Positions 1 to 8,472 are shown, numbered from the stretch's first letter. The stretch: 64,000 nucleotides of DNA from Acaudatibacter sp050729515 (GCA_050729515.1 JBOHLG010000006.1:62001-126000), one strand, 5' to 3'. Translations and numbers: made by a program. The notes: generated by a model not told the origin, from the letters alone.

Positions 1-408
1 AAATCTGGCGAGGACATAACGCGCAAGGTCTTGGCCCAGATCATATTCGAGGAAGAGAGTCGCGGACAGTATATCTTTCCTATTCAATTCCTCCGCCAGT
101 TAATAGGAATGTACGGCGACCGGATGCAGGCTTTCCTGCCGAGCTATCTGGAAATGTCGCTCGACGCGTTTCTGCGCCAACAGGAGAACCTCCGAGGCCA
201 GATCGCCGCGGCCGCTCCGGGGCTGCTCGATGATCAGATCCGGCAGAACATGGCTCTCTTCGACCGCGCGATGAAGATGTTCAGCCCTTTCGCCTCGCGC
301 ACCGAGCCGGCGCCAAAACCCACACCCTCGGGCGACGACATCGCCGAGCTCAAGCGCCAGATGAGCGCGATGCAGGAGCAGATCGCCGCCTTGGCCAAGG
401 GCAAGTAG
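1..408 (+). CDS. phaR: PhaR, polyhydroxyalkanoate synthesis repressor (C-terminal part)
   Basis: The reading frame is open from the first base, so the N-terminus lies outside the window. The visible 135 residues begin KSGEDITRKVLAQIIFEEE, typical of the end of the PHB accumulation DNA-binding domain. They continue through the regulator domain (FLRQLIGMYGDRMQAFLPSYLE, then a helix with MSLDAFLRQQE) to a charged coiled tail ending in LAKGK. PhaR is a cytoplasmic repressor that senses polyhydroxybutyrate granules and controls phasin and PHA genes in alphaproteobacteria. The stop codon TAG is at 406-408. A fragment of a dispersed repeat follows directly. Confidence 0.9.
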   Translation, partial: KSGEDITRKVLAQIIFEEESRGQYIFPIQFLRQLIGMYGDRMQAFLPSYLEMSLDAFLRQQENLRGQIAAAAPGLLDDQIRQNMALFDRAMKMFSPFASRTEPAPKPTPSGDDIAELKRQMSAMQEQIAALAKGK

Positions 409-442
409 CCAGTGGATCGTAGCAAACGGATGGTTCCCGTCG
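409..442. repeat. Remnant of the 123-bp CTAG-bounded repeat
   Basis: These bases match one end of the elements at 41079-41201 and 55638-55760 read on the reverse strand (core GTAGCAAACGGATGG). The terminal CTAG appears here as CCAG just after the phaR stop. The match fades after about 34 bases, so this is a partial or decayed copy. Confidence 0.6.
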
Positions 443-470
443 GGGATGAGCAGGACCGCGCCAATCGCGA

Positions 471-1445
471 TCAGGCTCCCGCCGTATTCAGCCGCGACAG
501 CCGATCGATGGTCGCTTCCGCCTCGAGCATCAGGCGTCGGACGATCTCGGCGGCGGGAAGGGACTCGGAAATCCCGCCGGCCGACTGACCCATGGCGAAG
601 CAGGACCTTTCCGGATCGAGTCCTTCGAGCTGGCCGCCGATGCCGCCCATCACCCCTTCGCGCACCGAGATACCAGCCTGGATGGGGAACGGCTGGATGT
701 CGCCTGGCCGGCCCTCCCAATCGGCGACATAGGCGTTCTTTCGAACCCGCATCGGCTTGCCGGAATAGCAGCGCGTGCGGATGGTGTCCTCGTCGGCGGC
801 TTCGATGATGGCGCGCCGGTAGAGGTCGGCGGCGTGGGCTTCGTCCGAGGCGATGAAGCGCGTTCCCATCCACACGCCGACCGCGCCCAGAGCGAGCGCG
901 GCCGCCAGCCCGCGCCCGTCATAGAGCCCGCCAGCCGCCACGACCGGCAGCCTGACGCGGTCCACCGTCTGGGCGACCAGAGGCATGGTTCCCACGAGGC
1001 CAGTGTGGCCTCCTCCCTCGCCGCCCTGGCAGATCACCGCATCGCACCCGGCCTGTTCGGCCTTCACCGCATGCTTGACCGCGCCGCAGACCACCATGAC
1101 CTTGACGCCGGCCGCCTTGAGCGTCTCGATGATCGGCATCGGCACGCCGAGCCCCGCGACGAAGGCCGAGGCGCCCTCATTGACGATCACTTCGACCGAG
1201 GCGGTCAGGGCGTCGGGGGTCGCGGCCAGGAGATCCACACCAAATGGCTTGCGGGTGAGCGCGCGCACCTTGCGCATCTCTTCGCGGATGAAGTCAGGTC
1301 CGCGCCCGGCCATTCCCAGGACGCCGAACCCCCCCGCTTCGGACACGGCGGCGGCGAGATCGGCATAGGAGACCCCGCCCATGCCGGCGAGCATGATCGG
1401 CTTTTCGACCGAAAGAAGATCGCAAAGGGGAGTTCGCATGCTCAT
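471..1445 (-). CDS. Nitronate monooxygenase family flavoprotein
   Basis: The 324-residue protein belongs to the 2-nitropropane dioxygenase/nitronate monooxygenase family, FMN TIM-barrel enzymes that oxidise alkyl nitronates. Family features are the N-terminal PIMLAGMGGVSYADLAAAVSEAGG segment, the glycine-rich QGGEGGGHTG stretch and the phosphate-binding VVAAGGLYDGRGLAAALALGA followed by GVWMGTRF. Length is normal. It lies 10 bases downstream of an SDR gene on the same strand, so the two are probably one transcript. Related proteins include enoyl-ACP-reductase-like and other flavin enzymes, so the substrate is uncertain. Confidence 0.9.
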   Translation of the reverse strand: MSMRTPLCDLLSVEKPIMLAGMGGVSYADLAAAVSEAGGFGVLGMAGRGPDFIREEMRKVRALTRKPFGVDLLAATPDALTASVEVIVNEGASAFVAGLGVPMPIIETLKAAGVKVMVVCGAVKHAVKAEQAGCDAVICQGGEGGGHTGLVGTMPLVAQTVDRVRLPVVAAGGLYDGRGLAAALALGAVGVWMGTRFIASDEAHAADLYRRAIIEAADEDTIRTRCYSGKPMRVRKNAYVADWEGRPGDIQPFPIQAGISVREGVMGGIGGQLEGLDPERSCFAMGQSAGGISESLPAAEIVRRLMLEAEATIDRLSRLNTAGA

Positions 1446-1455
1446 GGCGCCTTGC

Positions 1456-2238
1456 TCAAAATATCGAATATCCCCCGTCGATCACGAAACAATCGCCGGT
1501 ATGGTATTTCGACGCGTCGGAGGCGAGGTAGACCGCGATCCCGCCGAAATCGACCGGCTCACCCCAGCGACGGATCGGAATCCTGGGGATCACCTTTTCA
1601 GCGAACACGGAACTGGCCTGGGCGCCGGTGGTCATGTCGGTGGCGATCCAGCCTGGAAGGATGGCGTTGGCCCTCACCCCATAGCGCGCGTGTTCGACGG
1701 CGATGGCCTTCATCATCGAGATGACCCCGCCCTTTGTGGCTGCGTAGGCTTCGTTGCGGGCGGATCCCTCGATCGCCGCCAGGGACGCGGTGACGGCGAT
1801 CGATCCTCCTGGATCGCCCTTTCCGGCCCGCTCCACCATGTGGCGGCAGGCTTCGCGGCAGGTGAAGAAGACGCCGTCCAGATTGACTGAAAGCACGCGC
1901 CGCCAGGTCTCGACGCTCATCTGCGAAAATGAGGGGGCTCCGAGGCCGATCCCGGCGTTGGCGAAGACCGCGTCGATGCGGCCCATGGCGACGATCGTCT
2001 CCTCCATGGCCTTCGCGACCATCGCCTCGCTCGCCACGTCCACCTTCAGAGCCAGGACCCTCACCCCAAGCCCATCGAGTTCGCCCAGCGCCGAGCGGTT
2101 GTGGGCCTCGTTGGAGCCCCAGATGACGATGTCGGCCCCGGCTTGCGCCAGGGCGGAGGCCATGCCCAGGCCGATGCCGCGGTTGCCGCCGGTGACGAGC
2201 GCGGTCTTCCCGGAGAGATTGAGCGGCTCGTAGGGCAT
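1456..2238 (-). CDS. SDR family NAD(P)-dependent oxidoreductase
   Basis: A classical short-chain dehydrogenase of 260 residues. The cofactor motif TGGNRGIG is at residues 16-23, NAG at about 104-106, and the catalytic Ser152, Tyr165 and Lys169 (YAATK) are present. The C-terminus ends with the usual DGGYSIF-type strand. Such enzymes reduce or oxidise ketones and alcohols in the cytoplasm. The sequence does not fix the substrate; the family includes glucose 1-dehydrogenase-like and 3-oxoacyl-ACP-reductase-like members. The gene precedes the nitronate monooxygenase on the same strand, which suggests a shared catabolic role. Confidence 0.92.
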   Translation of the reverse strand: MPYEPLNLSGKTALVTGGNRGIGLGMASALAQAGADIVIWGSNEAHNRSALGELDGLGVRVLALKVDVASEAMVAKAMEETIVAMGRIDAVFANAGIGLGAPSFSQMSVETWRRVLSVNLDGVFFTCREACRHMVERAGKGDPGGSIAVTASLAAIEGSARNEAYAATKGGVISMMKAIAVEHARYGVRANAILPGWIATDMTTGAQASSVFAEKVIPRIPIRRWGEPVDFGGIAVYLASDASKYHTGDCFVIDGGYSIF

Positions 2239-2309
2239 GCCGAGCTCCGATGGCTTCGTTTCAGCGAAAGAGGGGACTTGACCACGGGGCGGTCAAGCGG
2301 AGAACGACG

Positions 2310-2867
2310 TCAAGGCAGCGGAGCTTCGATGTTGGTCGGCGGCCGCAACAGATCGATCTGGAAGCGCAGGGATTCGCCTCCGCCAAGAGATTGCGGCTTT
2401 TCGAAGCGTTCGACGAAACGTCCTCCGGCCGAGACGATGACCCTTTGAGAGGCGAGATTGTCGGGGTCGGTGGTGAGTTCGACGAAGGCGAGGCCCTCGG
2501 CTCGGGCCAGGGGCAGCATCAGCCGGAGCGCGGCGCTGGCGTAGCCTCGACGCCGCTTCCACGGGACAACCGCGTAGCCGATGTGGCCGAGGCACGTCGG
2601 GGGCAGCGCCTCGGCCCCCTTCGCCCAGCGAAAGTCGATGACCCCGCAGAATTCGTCATCCCAGATCCAGCGCTGGAAGGAGGGGAGGCGCGGGACGGTC
2701 GAGCCATCCGGGAGTTCGACCGGAGGGCCCTTGGCGTCGCGGTCGTCGAGCGAGGCGAGGAAGTCGGCCGGATCGGAGCGGATGCGCTGAAGCTGCCGCT
2801 CGGCGATTCCGGGCGGGCTCGCCTGGGGCGTCCAGCCCCGCTCCAGGGCCTCCACATAGGCGGGAAG
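2310..2867 (-). pseudogene. GNAT acetyltransferase, 5' end lost
   Basis: From LPAYVEALERGW onward the protein is a GNAT-fold acetyltransferase. It contains LGHIGYAVVPWKRRRGYASAALR (acetyl-CoA binding) and VELTTDPDNLASQRVI. Members I know of this family begin with a short strand and a methionine before LPAY. Here that part is replaced at about 2868-2890 by a GC-rich dispersed repeat, leaving no ATG. A GTG at 2853-2855 (minus strand) could start a 181-residue product, so some activity cannot be excluded. The break coincides with the rearranged stretch that runs to 4105. Confidence 0.7.
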
Positions 2868-2877
2868 GGCGGACGTG

Positions 2878-3032
2878 GAGGGGGAAAGGAGGCTAAATCC
2901 TCCCCCCTTTATGGGGGAGGGGAACCCCGGAGGGGTGGAGGGGGCGGCCGTCGGCTGCAGCGCTCTTTCCCTCGCCCCACCCACCGCTTCGCGGTCCCCC
3001 CTCCCCGCTTCGCAGGGAGGGATCATGCTTCT
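2878..3032. repeat. GC-rich dispersed repeat (hairpin type)
   Basis: The stretch is rich in CCTCCCCC and GGGGGAGG blocks that can pair, and in short palindromes such as CCGCTTCGCGG. It resembles 23905-23990 and, more distantly, 25070-25250. It separates the broken GNAT gene from the duplicated DUF3297 tail. No coding signal is seen. Confidence 0.55.
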
Positions 3033-3084
3033 CCATCCCGGAAATAGGGCTCGACTTCTCCGCGCACGGTGACCGTGAGCGGCC
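3023..3084 (-). pseudogene. Duplicated 3' end of a DUF3297 gene
   Basis: On the minus strand these bases read RPLTVTVRGEVEPYFRDGEA and stop. Positions 3041-3084 match 4106-4149 in the intact DUF3297 gene at 42 of 44 bases. The fragment has a stop codon but no upstream part; a transposase remnant begins about 10 bases away. It is best read as the remains of a second copy cut by a rearrangement. Confidence 0.8.
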
Positions 3085-3094
3085 TCGCTCGCCC

Positions 3095-3505
3095 TCTGGC
3101 AAACCGGGTCCAGATACGAGCGACGGGCACAAGGCATATCTGAACGTCGTCGAGGACTCTTTCGGCTCGGACGTTGACTATGCGCAGCTTGTGAAGATTT
3201 ACGGCGAGGCACCGAAAGCCCAACGCCGCTACAGCCCGGCCGATCGCATTGGCGCGGTGCCTCACCGGATTGAAGGCGGGCCAGATCCAAAGCACATCTC
3301 CACAAGCCATGTTGAGCGTCAGAACCTGAATATCCGCATGGGTAACCTTCGCCTGACGCGCCCCACGAATGCGCTTTCGAAGAAGGCCGCAAACCACGCG
3401 CATATGATTGCGATCTACTTCATGCACTACAATTTCGTGCGTATCCATCAGACCTTGCGGATGACGCCGACGACGGCAGCAAATGTCACTTCCAAGATTT
3501 GGTAA
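3095..3505 (+). pseudogene. Transposase C-terminal remnant (IS1-like DDE type)
   Basis: The frame from 3095 reads SDGHKAYLNVVEDSFGSDVDYAQL and then STSHVERQNLNIRMGNLRL and NHAHMIAIYFMHYNFVRIHQT. This is the C-terminal catalytic part of DDE transposases usually annotated as IS1 family. The N-terminal half is missing and the frame begins abruptly beside the duplicated DUF3297 tail. No terminal inverted repeats are visible, so this is a dead remnant. The assignment to IS1 is from memory of similar proteins. Confidence 0.8.
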
Positions 3506-3548
3506 ATGTCTGATATGGTGAAGATTTTAGAGAAATGGGAGGCCACGA

Positions 3549-4016
3549 ATGTTTAAATCATCTTCTTTGGTACCGATCATCGCATTGGTATTGAGTCTTG
3601 CTGCGTTGCCTACTTGGGCCCAGGACTCAGGCGCGCTCGACGGCAATTGGGAAGGCGCCATGAGTATGATTCACGGAACGGGGCTCAGGGAAAAAGGTTA
3701 CCCACCGCAGGTGTGGCGCTTGGCAGTGCAGGGCAATTCGGTTGAAATGTTTATTCGTGGGGCGGATGGCAGTTTTACCGAGGTAAAGCCCGGGGGATTC
3801 AAGTTGGTCCGACACTTAAACAATGCTTTAATTTACTCACTCGATTCGGCATCGGATGGCTCATGGGTCGAAACTGAGGCGTGGTCAATATTGAAAAAAA
3901 ATCCGGATACACTCAGCGTGATCCTCAGCGGGGCTGTGAACAATCCGAAATCAAACGATCCTAACGTCGTCGAGTTCTTTACAGTTCGTACGGGCGTTTT
4001 CCAACTCGTAAAGTAG
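3549..4016 (+). CDS. Small secreted protein of unknown function
   Basis: The 155-residue product starts with a clear Sec signal peptide (MFKSSSLVPIIALVLSLAALPTWAQ) with probable cleavage after TWA. The mature part contains DGNWEGAMSM, VWRLAVQGNSVEMFI and VVEFFTVRTGVFQLVK, which suggests a small beta-rich periplasmic or extracellular protein. I do not recognise the family. Its base composition (AT-rich codons, runs of A) differs from the neighbours, and it lies just downstream of a transposase remnant within a rearranged stretch. It was probably acquired by transfer. Confidence 0.75.
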   Translation: MFKSSSLVPIIALVLSLAALPTWAQDSGALDGNWEGAMSMIHGTGLREKGYPPQVWRLAVQGNSVEMFIRGADGSFTEVKPGGFKLVRHLNNALIYSLDSASDGSWVETEAWSILKKNPDTLSVILSGAVNNPKSNDPNVVEFFTVRTGVFQLVK

Positions 4017-4084
4017 ACTTGCTCCGACGGGCCCCCAACTCAACGCCCTCAGTCAAACTGTACCATTACTGATCTCTCTGGCCA

Positions 4085-4330
4085 TCAATCCGTGGCGAGG
4101 TCCCTGAAATAGGGCTCGACCTCTCCGCGCACGGTTACCGTGAGCGGCCGGCCGCGCCGATCGACCGCCTTGCCGGCGGCGAGCCTCACCCAACCTTCGC
4201 TGACGCAGTATTCCTCGACGTTGGTCTTCTCGGCACCCTTGAAGCGGACGCCAACCCCGCGCTCCAGAAACCCGGCGTCGTACCAGGGACTTTGCGGATC
4301 GACCGACAGACGATCGGGCGGCGAGCTCAT
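4085..4330 (-). CDS. DUF3297 family protein
   Basis: This 81-residue protein (start MSSPPDRLSVDPQSPWYD, then GVGVRFKGAEKTNVEEYCVSEGW and VRGEVEPYF) matches my memory of the DUF3297 family, small conserved proteins of unknown function in proteobacteria. Its start overlaps the stop of the M16 peptidase gene by 4 bases on the same strand, so it is probably translated with that gene. The last 44 bases before the divergent C-terminus are duplicated at 3041-3084. Confidence 0.85.
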   Translation of the reverse strand: MSSPPDRLSVDPQSPWYDAGFLERGVGVRFKGAEKTNVEEYCVSEGWVRLAAGKAVDRRGRPLTVTVRGEVEPYFRDLATD

Positions 4331-7149
4331 GGGCTCGGGGGCGCCGCGGGCTTCTCGAGAGTGGGGGAATCCGGATCGAGGCTGGCGACGGGGATGACGA
4401 GGAGGCTCGGATCGGCCGTCTTCAGCGCGGGGAGGAAGGCCTTGGCTTCGCCGACCACGATGAGGCTCATCGCCGCGGGATCGAAGAGTCGCCGAGCGAT
4501 TTCCTGGACCTGACGGGCGTCGACCGCCTCGACCTGCTGGGGATAGCTGTCGAGCTGAGAAAGCGGCGCATCGCCGATGGCCAGAGCGCCGAGCTCGGCG
4601 GCGAGGCCGTCGGCAGTGGCTACGGTCCGGCCATAGGCGCCGACCAGGGCTGAGGTGCGCGCGGTCAGCTCCTCCGCAGAAGCGGTGCGCGTGGCGAGGG
4701 CGGCGATCTCCTGCCGCATCAGGGAGGCGACTTGCGCGGCGGCGTCGTTGCGGGTCTGAGCCTCGGCGAGGATGAGGCCGGCCGAGCGGGTCGCGGCGAG
4801 CTGCGAGCCGGCGCCGTAGGAGAGGCCGCGCTTCACCCGGATCTCCTCGTTGAGGCGGGCGGAGTAGCCGCCGCCCAGGACATCGTTGGCGACCAGGGCC
4901 TTGAAGTAGCGCGGATCGCTGCGCGGGATCGCCGGACCGACAAGGACGACCGCCGCCTGGCCCGTACCCGGCAAATCGACCGCCAGGTCGCGCGGCGCGC
5001 CGCGGGCCTCAATCGGCGGCGTGGTCGGGAGCGAAGCGTCGGGCCTCATCCAGCTGCCGAACGCATCGCGAGCCAGACCGAACCCCTCCTGCGGCGTGAC
5101 ATCGCCGGTGATCACCAGGACGGCGTTGTCAGGTCGCCAATAGAGGTGGTGGAGCGCGACGACGTCGGAGCGGTCGATCGATTTCAACGAAGCGGGATCC
5201 CCGTCGGCCGAGTGGCCGAGCGGCGTTCCGGCGAAGACCACCGGATCGGCGAGCATAGAGGCGATCGATCCGGGCCTCTGATAGGCGACCGCGAGCGCAT
5301 CCAGCCGCTGGCTGCGTGCGCGCTCGAGCTCCTTGGGGGCGAAGATCGGATTTTCCACCACGTCGGCCATGATCGCCAGCGCCGGGGCGGCGTTGGCGGA
5401 AAGGACGCTGGTGGAGACGCTGGAGGATTCCGAGGCGGACCCGGTCCGAAGCTCGGCGCCGAGAGCCTCGATCTGGCGGGCGATCTCAGGCGCGGTGCGG
5501 GTCGTGGTTCCTTCGGTCACGAGATCGGCGGTGAGCGCCGCGGCGCCCGCCCGGCCGCGAGGATCGTCGACCGAGCCGCTCCTCACCAGAAGATCGGCGG
5601 CGATGAGGGGAAGATCGCTGCTGCGCGCGACGATGACCTCGAGGCCGTTGGGAAGGGTGCGCTCGGCGGGAACGGGCAGATTGGCCTTGACCGGAGCCCC
5701 GACCGGCGGCGGCGGCGTGCGCTCGGAGGCGGGGCGCAGAACCGCCGGCGCGCCGATGAAGGGGGAGAGGGGCGCGGCCGTCGCGCCTGGGACGGCTGGA
5801 GGGCCTTCGGGGGCGGCAGGCCCCTCAGTGTAGCGGATGACCACCTCGCGGTCGGGGGCGAGATACTTTCGCGCGACCCGCAAGACGTCGGCCGGGGTGA
5901 CCGCGGCGATCTCGGCGATGTCGGAGTTGGCGCGCTCGGCGCTGCCCTCCTCGACCACCGCGTCGCCGAGCGCCATGGCCCGGCCATCGACCGTCTCGCG
6001 GTCATGGACGGCCTGGGCCAGGAGCTGGTTCTTGGCGATGGCGAGTTCGGCCGGGCTCACCGGCGCCGCGCGAAGGCGCGCGACTTCTCCCTGGAGCGCG
6101 GCGACGCCCGCATCGACGCTCTTGCCGGAAGCCAGAATCGCCCCTGCGTAGAAGAGGCCGCCCTGATTGCGCAGCTCGGCGTCGGCGAAAATCTGGGCGG
6201 CGATCTGATCGCGATAGACGAGGTCGTTGTAGAGCCTGGAAGCCTTGCCGGCCGAGAGCACCGCCTGAAGCACATTGAGCGCCGCCGCATCGGGGCTGGC
6301 CGCATCCGGCGCGAGCCAGGTGATGACGACCGCCGGGAGCGCCGCATTGGGCGCGTGCTCGGTGAAGCTGGCGGGCGCGGTCCGGGGCGGCTCGGTCCCA
6401 TGGACCTGGGGCATCGGGACGTCGGGATCGGGAATGGGCCCGAAATATTTCCCGACCCAGGCGTCGAGCCTGGCGGGATCGAAATTCCCCACGACCACGA
6501 GCGTCGCATCGCTGGGGCGATAGTAGGCTTGGTGAAAGGCGCGGACATCCGCCAGGGTCGCGGTGTTCAGGTCCGCGATCGAGCCGATGGCCGAGCGGCG
6601 GTAGGGCGAGAGGCGGAAGGAGTCCTTGTCGATGTCGATGTAGAAGAGCCGGCCGTAGGGCGCGGCGAGCACCCTCTGGCGAAGCTCCTCCTCGACGACG
6701 TCGCGCTCGGAGTGGAAGTCTGCGGCGTCCACCACCAGCGAACTCATGCGCTCGGCCTCGGCCCAGAGAAGCCGCTGGAGGTGGTTGGCGGGGATCACCT
6801 CGTAGAAGGCGGTGGTGTCATCCTCGGTGAAGGCGTTGTTCATCCCCCCGACGTCTTCGGTGAGGCGGTCCATCTCCTCCGGCGGCATGTCGCGGGTCGC
6901 CTTGAACATCAGGTGTTCGAAGAGGTGGGCGAAGCCCGAGCGGCCGGCCGGATCGTCCTTGGCGCCGACGTGGTACCAGACTTGGACCGTGACGTTGGGC
7001 GTCGAGCGATCGAGCGAGGAGATCACCTGGAGCCCGTTGGGGAGGGTGCGCTCGGTGAAATGGATCGGCGGGACCTCGATGGGGGCGGCGGAGGCGAGGG
7101 CCGGAGCGGCGAGAAGGGCGAAAAAGCTGGCGAGAAGGAGAGGGCGCAT
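4327..7149 (-). CDS. M16 family zinc metallopeptidase (fused double domain)
   Basis: The 940-residue protein has a signal peptide (MRPLLLASFFALLAAPALASA), so it acts in the periplasm. Two M16 repeats follow. The N-terminal one is catalytic, with HLFEH at residues 75-79 and the distal glutamates of ERDVVEEE near 153-155. The second half, from about residue 500 (LPNGLEVIVARSSDLPL), lacks the zinc motif and is the structural partner. This is the full-length, single-chain form of the PqqL/insulinase-like family, which degrades peptides. ATG at 7147-7149 is chosen because it gives the signal peptide. The 3' end overlaps the DUF3297 start. Confidence 0.93.
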   Translation of the reverse strand: MRPLLLASFFALLAAPALASAAPIEVPPIHFTERTLPNGLQVISSLDRSTPNVTVQVWYHVGAKDDPAGRSGFAHLFEHLMFKATRDMPPEEMDRLTEDVGGMNNAFTEDDTTAFYEVIPANHLQRLLWAEAERMSSLVVDAADFHSERDVVEEELRQRVLAAPYGRLFYIDIDKDSFRLSPYRRSAIGSIADLNTATLADVRAFHQAYYRPSDATLVVVGNFDPARLDAWVGKYFGPIPDPDVPMPQVHGTEPPRTAPASFTEHAPNAALPAVVITWLAPDAASPDAAALNVLQAVLSAGKASRLYNDLVYRDQIAAQIFADAELRNQGGLFYAGAILASGKSVDAGVAALQGEVARLRAAPVSPAELAIAKNQLLAQAVHDRETVDGRAMALGDAVVEEGSAERANSDIAEIAAVTPADVLRVARKYLAPDREVVIRYTEGPAAPEGPPAVPGATAAPLSPFIGAPAVLRPASERTPPPPVGAPVKANLPVPAERTLPNGLEVIVARSSDLPLIAADLLVRSGSVDDPRGRAGAAALTADLVTEGTTTRTAPEIARQIEALGAELRTGSASESSSVSTSVLSANAAPALAIMADVVENPIFAPKELERARSQRLDALAVAYQRPGSIASMLADPVVFAGTPLGHSADGDPASLKSIDRSDVVALHHLYWRPDNAVLVITGDVTPQEGFGLARDAFGSWMRPDASLPTTPPIEARGAPRDLAVDLPGTGQAAVVLVGPAIPRSDPRYFKALVANDVLGGGYSARLNEEIRVKRGLSYGAGSQLAATRSAGLILAEAQTRNDAAAQVASLMRQEIAALATRTASAEELTARTSALVGAYGRTVATADGLAAELGALAIGDAPLSQLDSYPQQVEAVDARQVQEIARRLFDPAAMSLIVVGEAKAFLPALKTADPSLLVIPVASLDPDSPTLEKPAAPPSP

Positions 7150-7353
7150 GGGCCAGGGCTCATAGCACCCACGGGGCGGGTGTGAACCCTCCCGGCGGCT
7201 CGCGCCGGCAGCCGGCATTTCAGATCGCCTCGCTGCACGAAGGCGCGGCTTTGCTCGCTTTGCAGGGTCGGCGCGCGGCCAATGGCGACCCGGAACCGGC
7301 GATTCAGCAGTCCCGCCAAAGGCTTGCATGAACCAGAAGGAATCTCGCTCGAG

Positions 7354-7390
7354 TCTCGTTTCGTCTCGTTTCGTCTCGTTTCGTCTCGCC
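7354..7390. repeat. Tandem 10-bp repeat, TCTCGTTTCG units
   Basis: Three perfect head-to-tail copies of TCTCGTTTCG (7354-7383) are followed by a partial fourth. Degenerate TCTCGG/AGTCTC copies continue to about 7460. Confidence 0.9.
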
Positions 7391-7628
7391 CAGTCTCCCT
7401 GAGTCTCGGATCGGCTCCGAAATTTCTCCGAAAGTCTCGGATCGTCTCGGGGACGAGACGTCGGGAGCGGCGCAAGGCCTGAGCCTGGCGGAAGCGCACA
7501 CGACGCGGATCATCGAGCGGAGCGAAAGCGCAGGCCTGCTCGCCGAAAGGGGCGGAATCGCCGCCGAGAACCGGGCGATTCCTTGAATACCTCCGCGTTT
7601 TCCGAGTCTTACCCAGATTCGGCGCGCT

Positions 7629-7658
7629 GCTCGTTTTTGCTCGTTTTTGCTCGTTTCC
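7629..7658. repeat. Tandem 10-bp repeat, GCTCGTTTTT units
   Basis: Two perfect copies of GCTCGTTTTT and a third variant, GCTCGTTTCC, share the CTCGTTT core and 10-base spacing of the array at 7354. Scattered GGCTCG copies continue to about 7755. Confidence 0.85.
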
Positions 7659-7793
7659 GCTCCTCTCGGCTCGCGGTTGCGCGGATGGGCTCGCGCCGGC
7701 TCGAATCGGCTCGATTTCGCTCGTTCTCGCCCCGGATCGGCTCGGGCGCGGCTCGGGGCTGGGGTTGATGGACTGGGACACTCGGGCGGAGCT

Positions 7794-7831
7794 CCTTCGA
7801 CGCGTCTCATTGCAATATGAGAAGTCGAAGG
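7794..7831. terminator. Hairpin downstream of the toxin gene
   Basis: CCTTCGAC (7794-7801) pairs with GTCGAAGG (7824-7831), and TCTCAT (7805-7810) with ATGAGA (7817-7822), around a 6-base loop. It lies about 40 bases after the toxin stop on the minus strand. No T-run follows, so it may be a terminator stem or an operator-like palindrome. Confidence 0.4.
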
Positions 7832-7869
7832 AAAATGTCAATATGCAAAGGCCAAGAAGTGCGGCCGGC

Positions 7870-8199
7870 TCATTCGCGGAAGAGTTCGGCGTGGGTTCCG
7901 GCGCGCACAAAGACCACCGTCTCGCTGGCGCGGCCCGGCTCGTCCACCCGATAGACCAGGAGGAAGTCGCCGCCGACGTGCAGCTCGCGGTGATCGGTCC
8001 AGTCCCCGGCGAGTGAATGGTCCCTCCACTCCGGCCCCAGCGGACCCTCATTGGCGATGAGCAGGAGCATCGCCTCCTTCATGCGGGGCAGGTCGAAGCG
8101 GCCCGTCCGAGCGAGCCGCTCCCAGTCCTTCCGGAACGCCTTCCCAAACGCGAAGAGCCGCGGCGGCCGGGCGCGCCTACTCGAGGGCGGCTTTTTCAA
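7870..8199 (-). CDS. YafQ/RelE-type toxin
   Basis: A 109-residue type II toxin candidate. The core reads FGKAFRKDWERLARTG, then LPLGPEWRDHSLAGDW-like spacing (GPLGPEWRDHSLAGDW) and REC-like DFLLVYRVDE, ending in VVFVRAGTHAELF. This is the YafQ/RelE mRNA-interferase fold, which cuts mRNA on the ribosome when free of antitoxin. The gene overlaps the 3' end of the antitoxin gene by 23 bases, the usual order of antitoxin first. The first usable start is TTG at 8199; a later internal start is possible. Confidence 0.85.
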   Translation of the reverse strand: MKKPPSSRRARPPRLFAFGKAFRKDWERLARTGRFDLPRMKEAMLLLIANEGPLGPEWRDHSLAGDWTDHRELHVGGDFLLVYRVDEPGRASETVVFVRAGTHAELFRE

Positions 8200-8461
8200 G
8201 CGAGGCGAACATTTCTTCCGGGGTGGCGAAAGGCGACGCGCCTGTGCGCCGCATCTCCCTGGCGACCGCGCGCGCCTCCTCCATGGCCGCGACCGTCTCG
8301 GCGTTGGGAACCTTGAGCTCGAGCGGGAAGGCCTGCTCGGCGACGATCCGCTTGAACAAGATGCGCACGGCGTCGGAGGCGGTAAGGCCCATGGCGTCCA
8401 GGGCGGCGGCGGCGCGGGCCTTGAGGTCCTCGTCCATCCGGATATGCAGCATGGTGGTCAT
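8177..8461 (-). CDS. RelB/DinJ-type antitoxin
   Basis: The 94-residue protein begins MTTMLHIRMDEDLKARAAAAL, a ribbon-helix-helix DNA-binding N-terminus, with the DinJ-like TASDAVRILFKRIVAEQAFPLEL segment. The charged C-terminal tail (EEMFASLEKAALE) would wrap the toxin. RelB/DinJ antitoxins neutralise the toxin and repress their own promoter. A palindrome just upstream of the start (8473-8488) is a likely operator. Confidence 0.9.
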   Translation of the reverse strand: MTTMLHIRMDEDLKARAAAALDAMGLTASDAVRILFKRIVAEQAFPLELKVPNAETVAAMEEARAVAREMRRTGASPFATPEEMFASLEKAALE

Positions 8462-8472
8462 GGGCGGCTCTG

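Larger units (their letters stand above)
7150..7869. other. Long noncoding stretch with phased short repeats
   Basis: About 720 bases without a convincing gene. It holds two short arrays with a 10-base period (around 7354-7390 and 7629-7658), many scattered copies of GGCTCG and TCTCGG, and a hairpin at 7794-7831. Open frames here translate to low-complexity Arg/Ser/Glu-rich chains and show no family resemblance. Confidence 0.6.

Noticed and set aside
4732..7185. Long open frame on the plus strand opposite the M16 peptidase
   Set aside because: It is antisense to a gene with clear zinc motifs and signal peptide; its translation is Arg/Gly-rich with no family features.
7343..7760. Repeat arrays as a possible CRISPR array
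   Set aside because: The units are 10 bases, without distinct spacers between longer repeats, and no cas genes are near.
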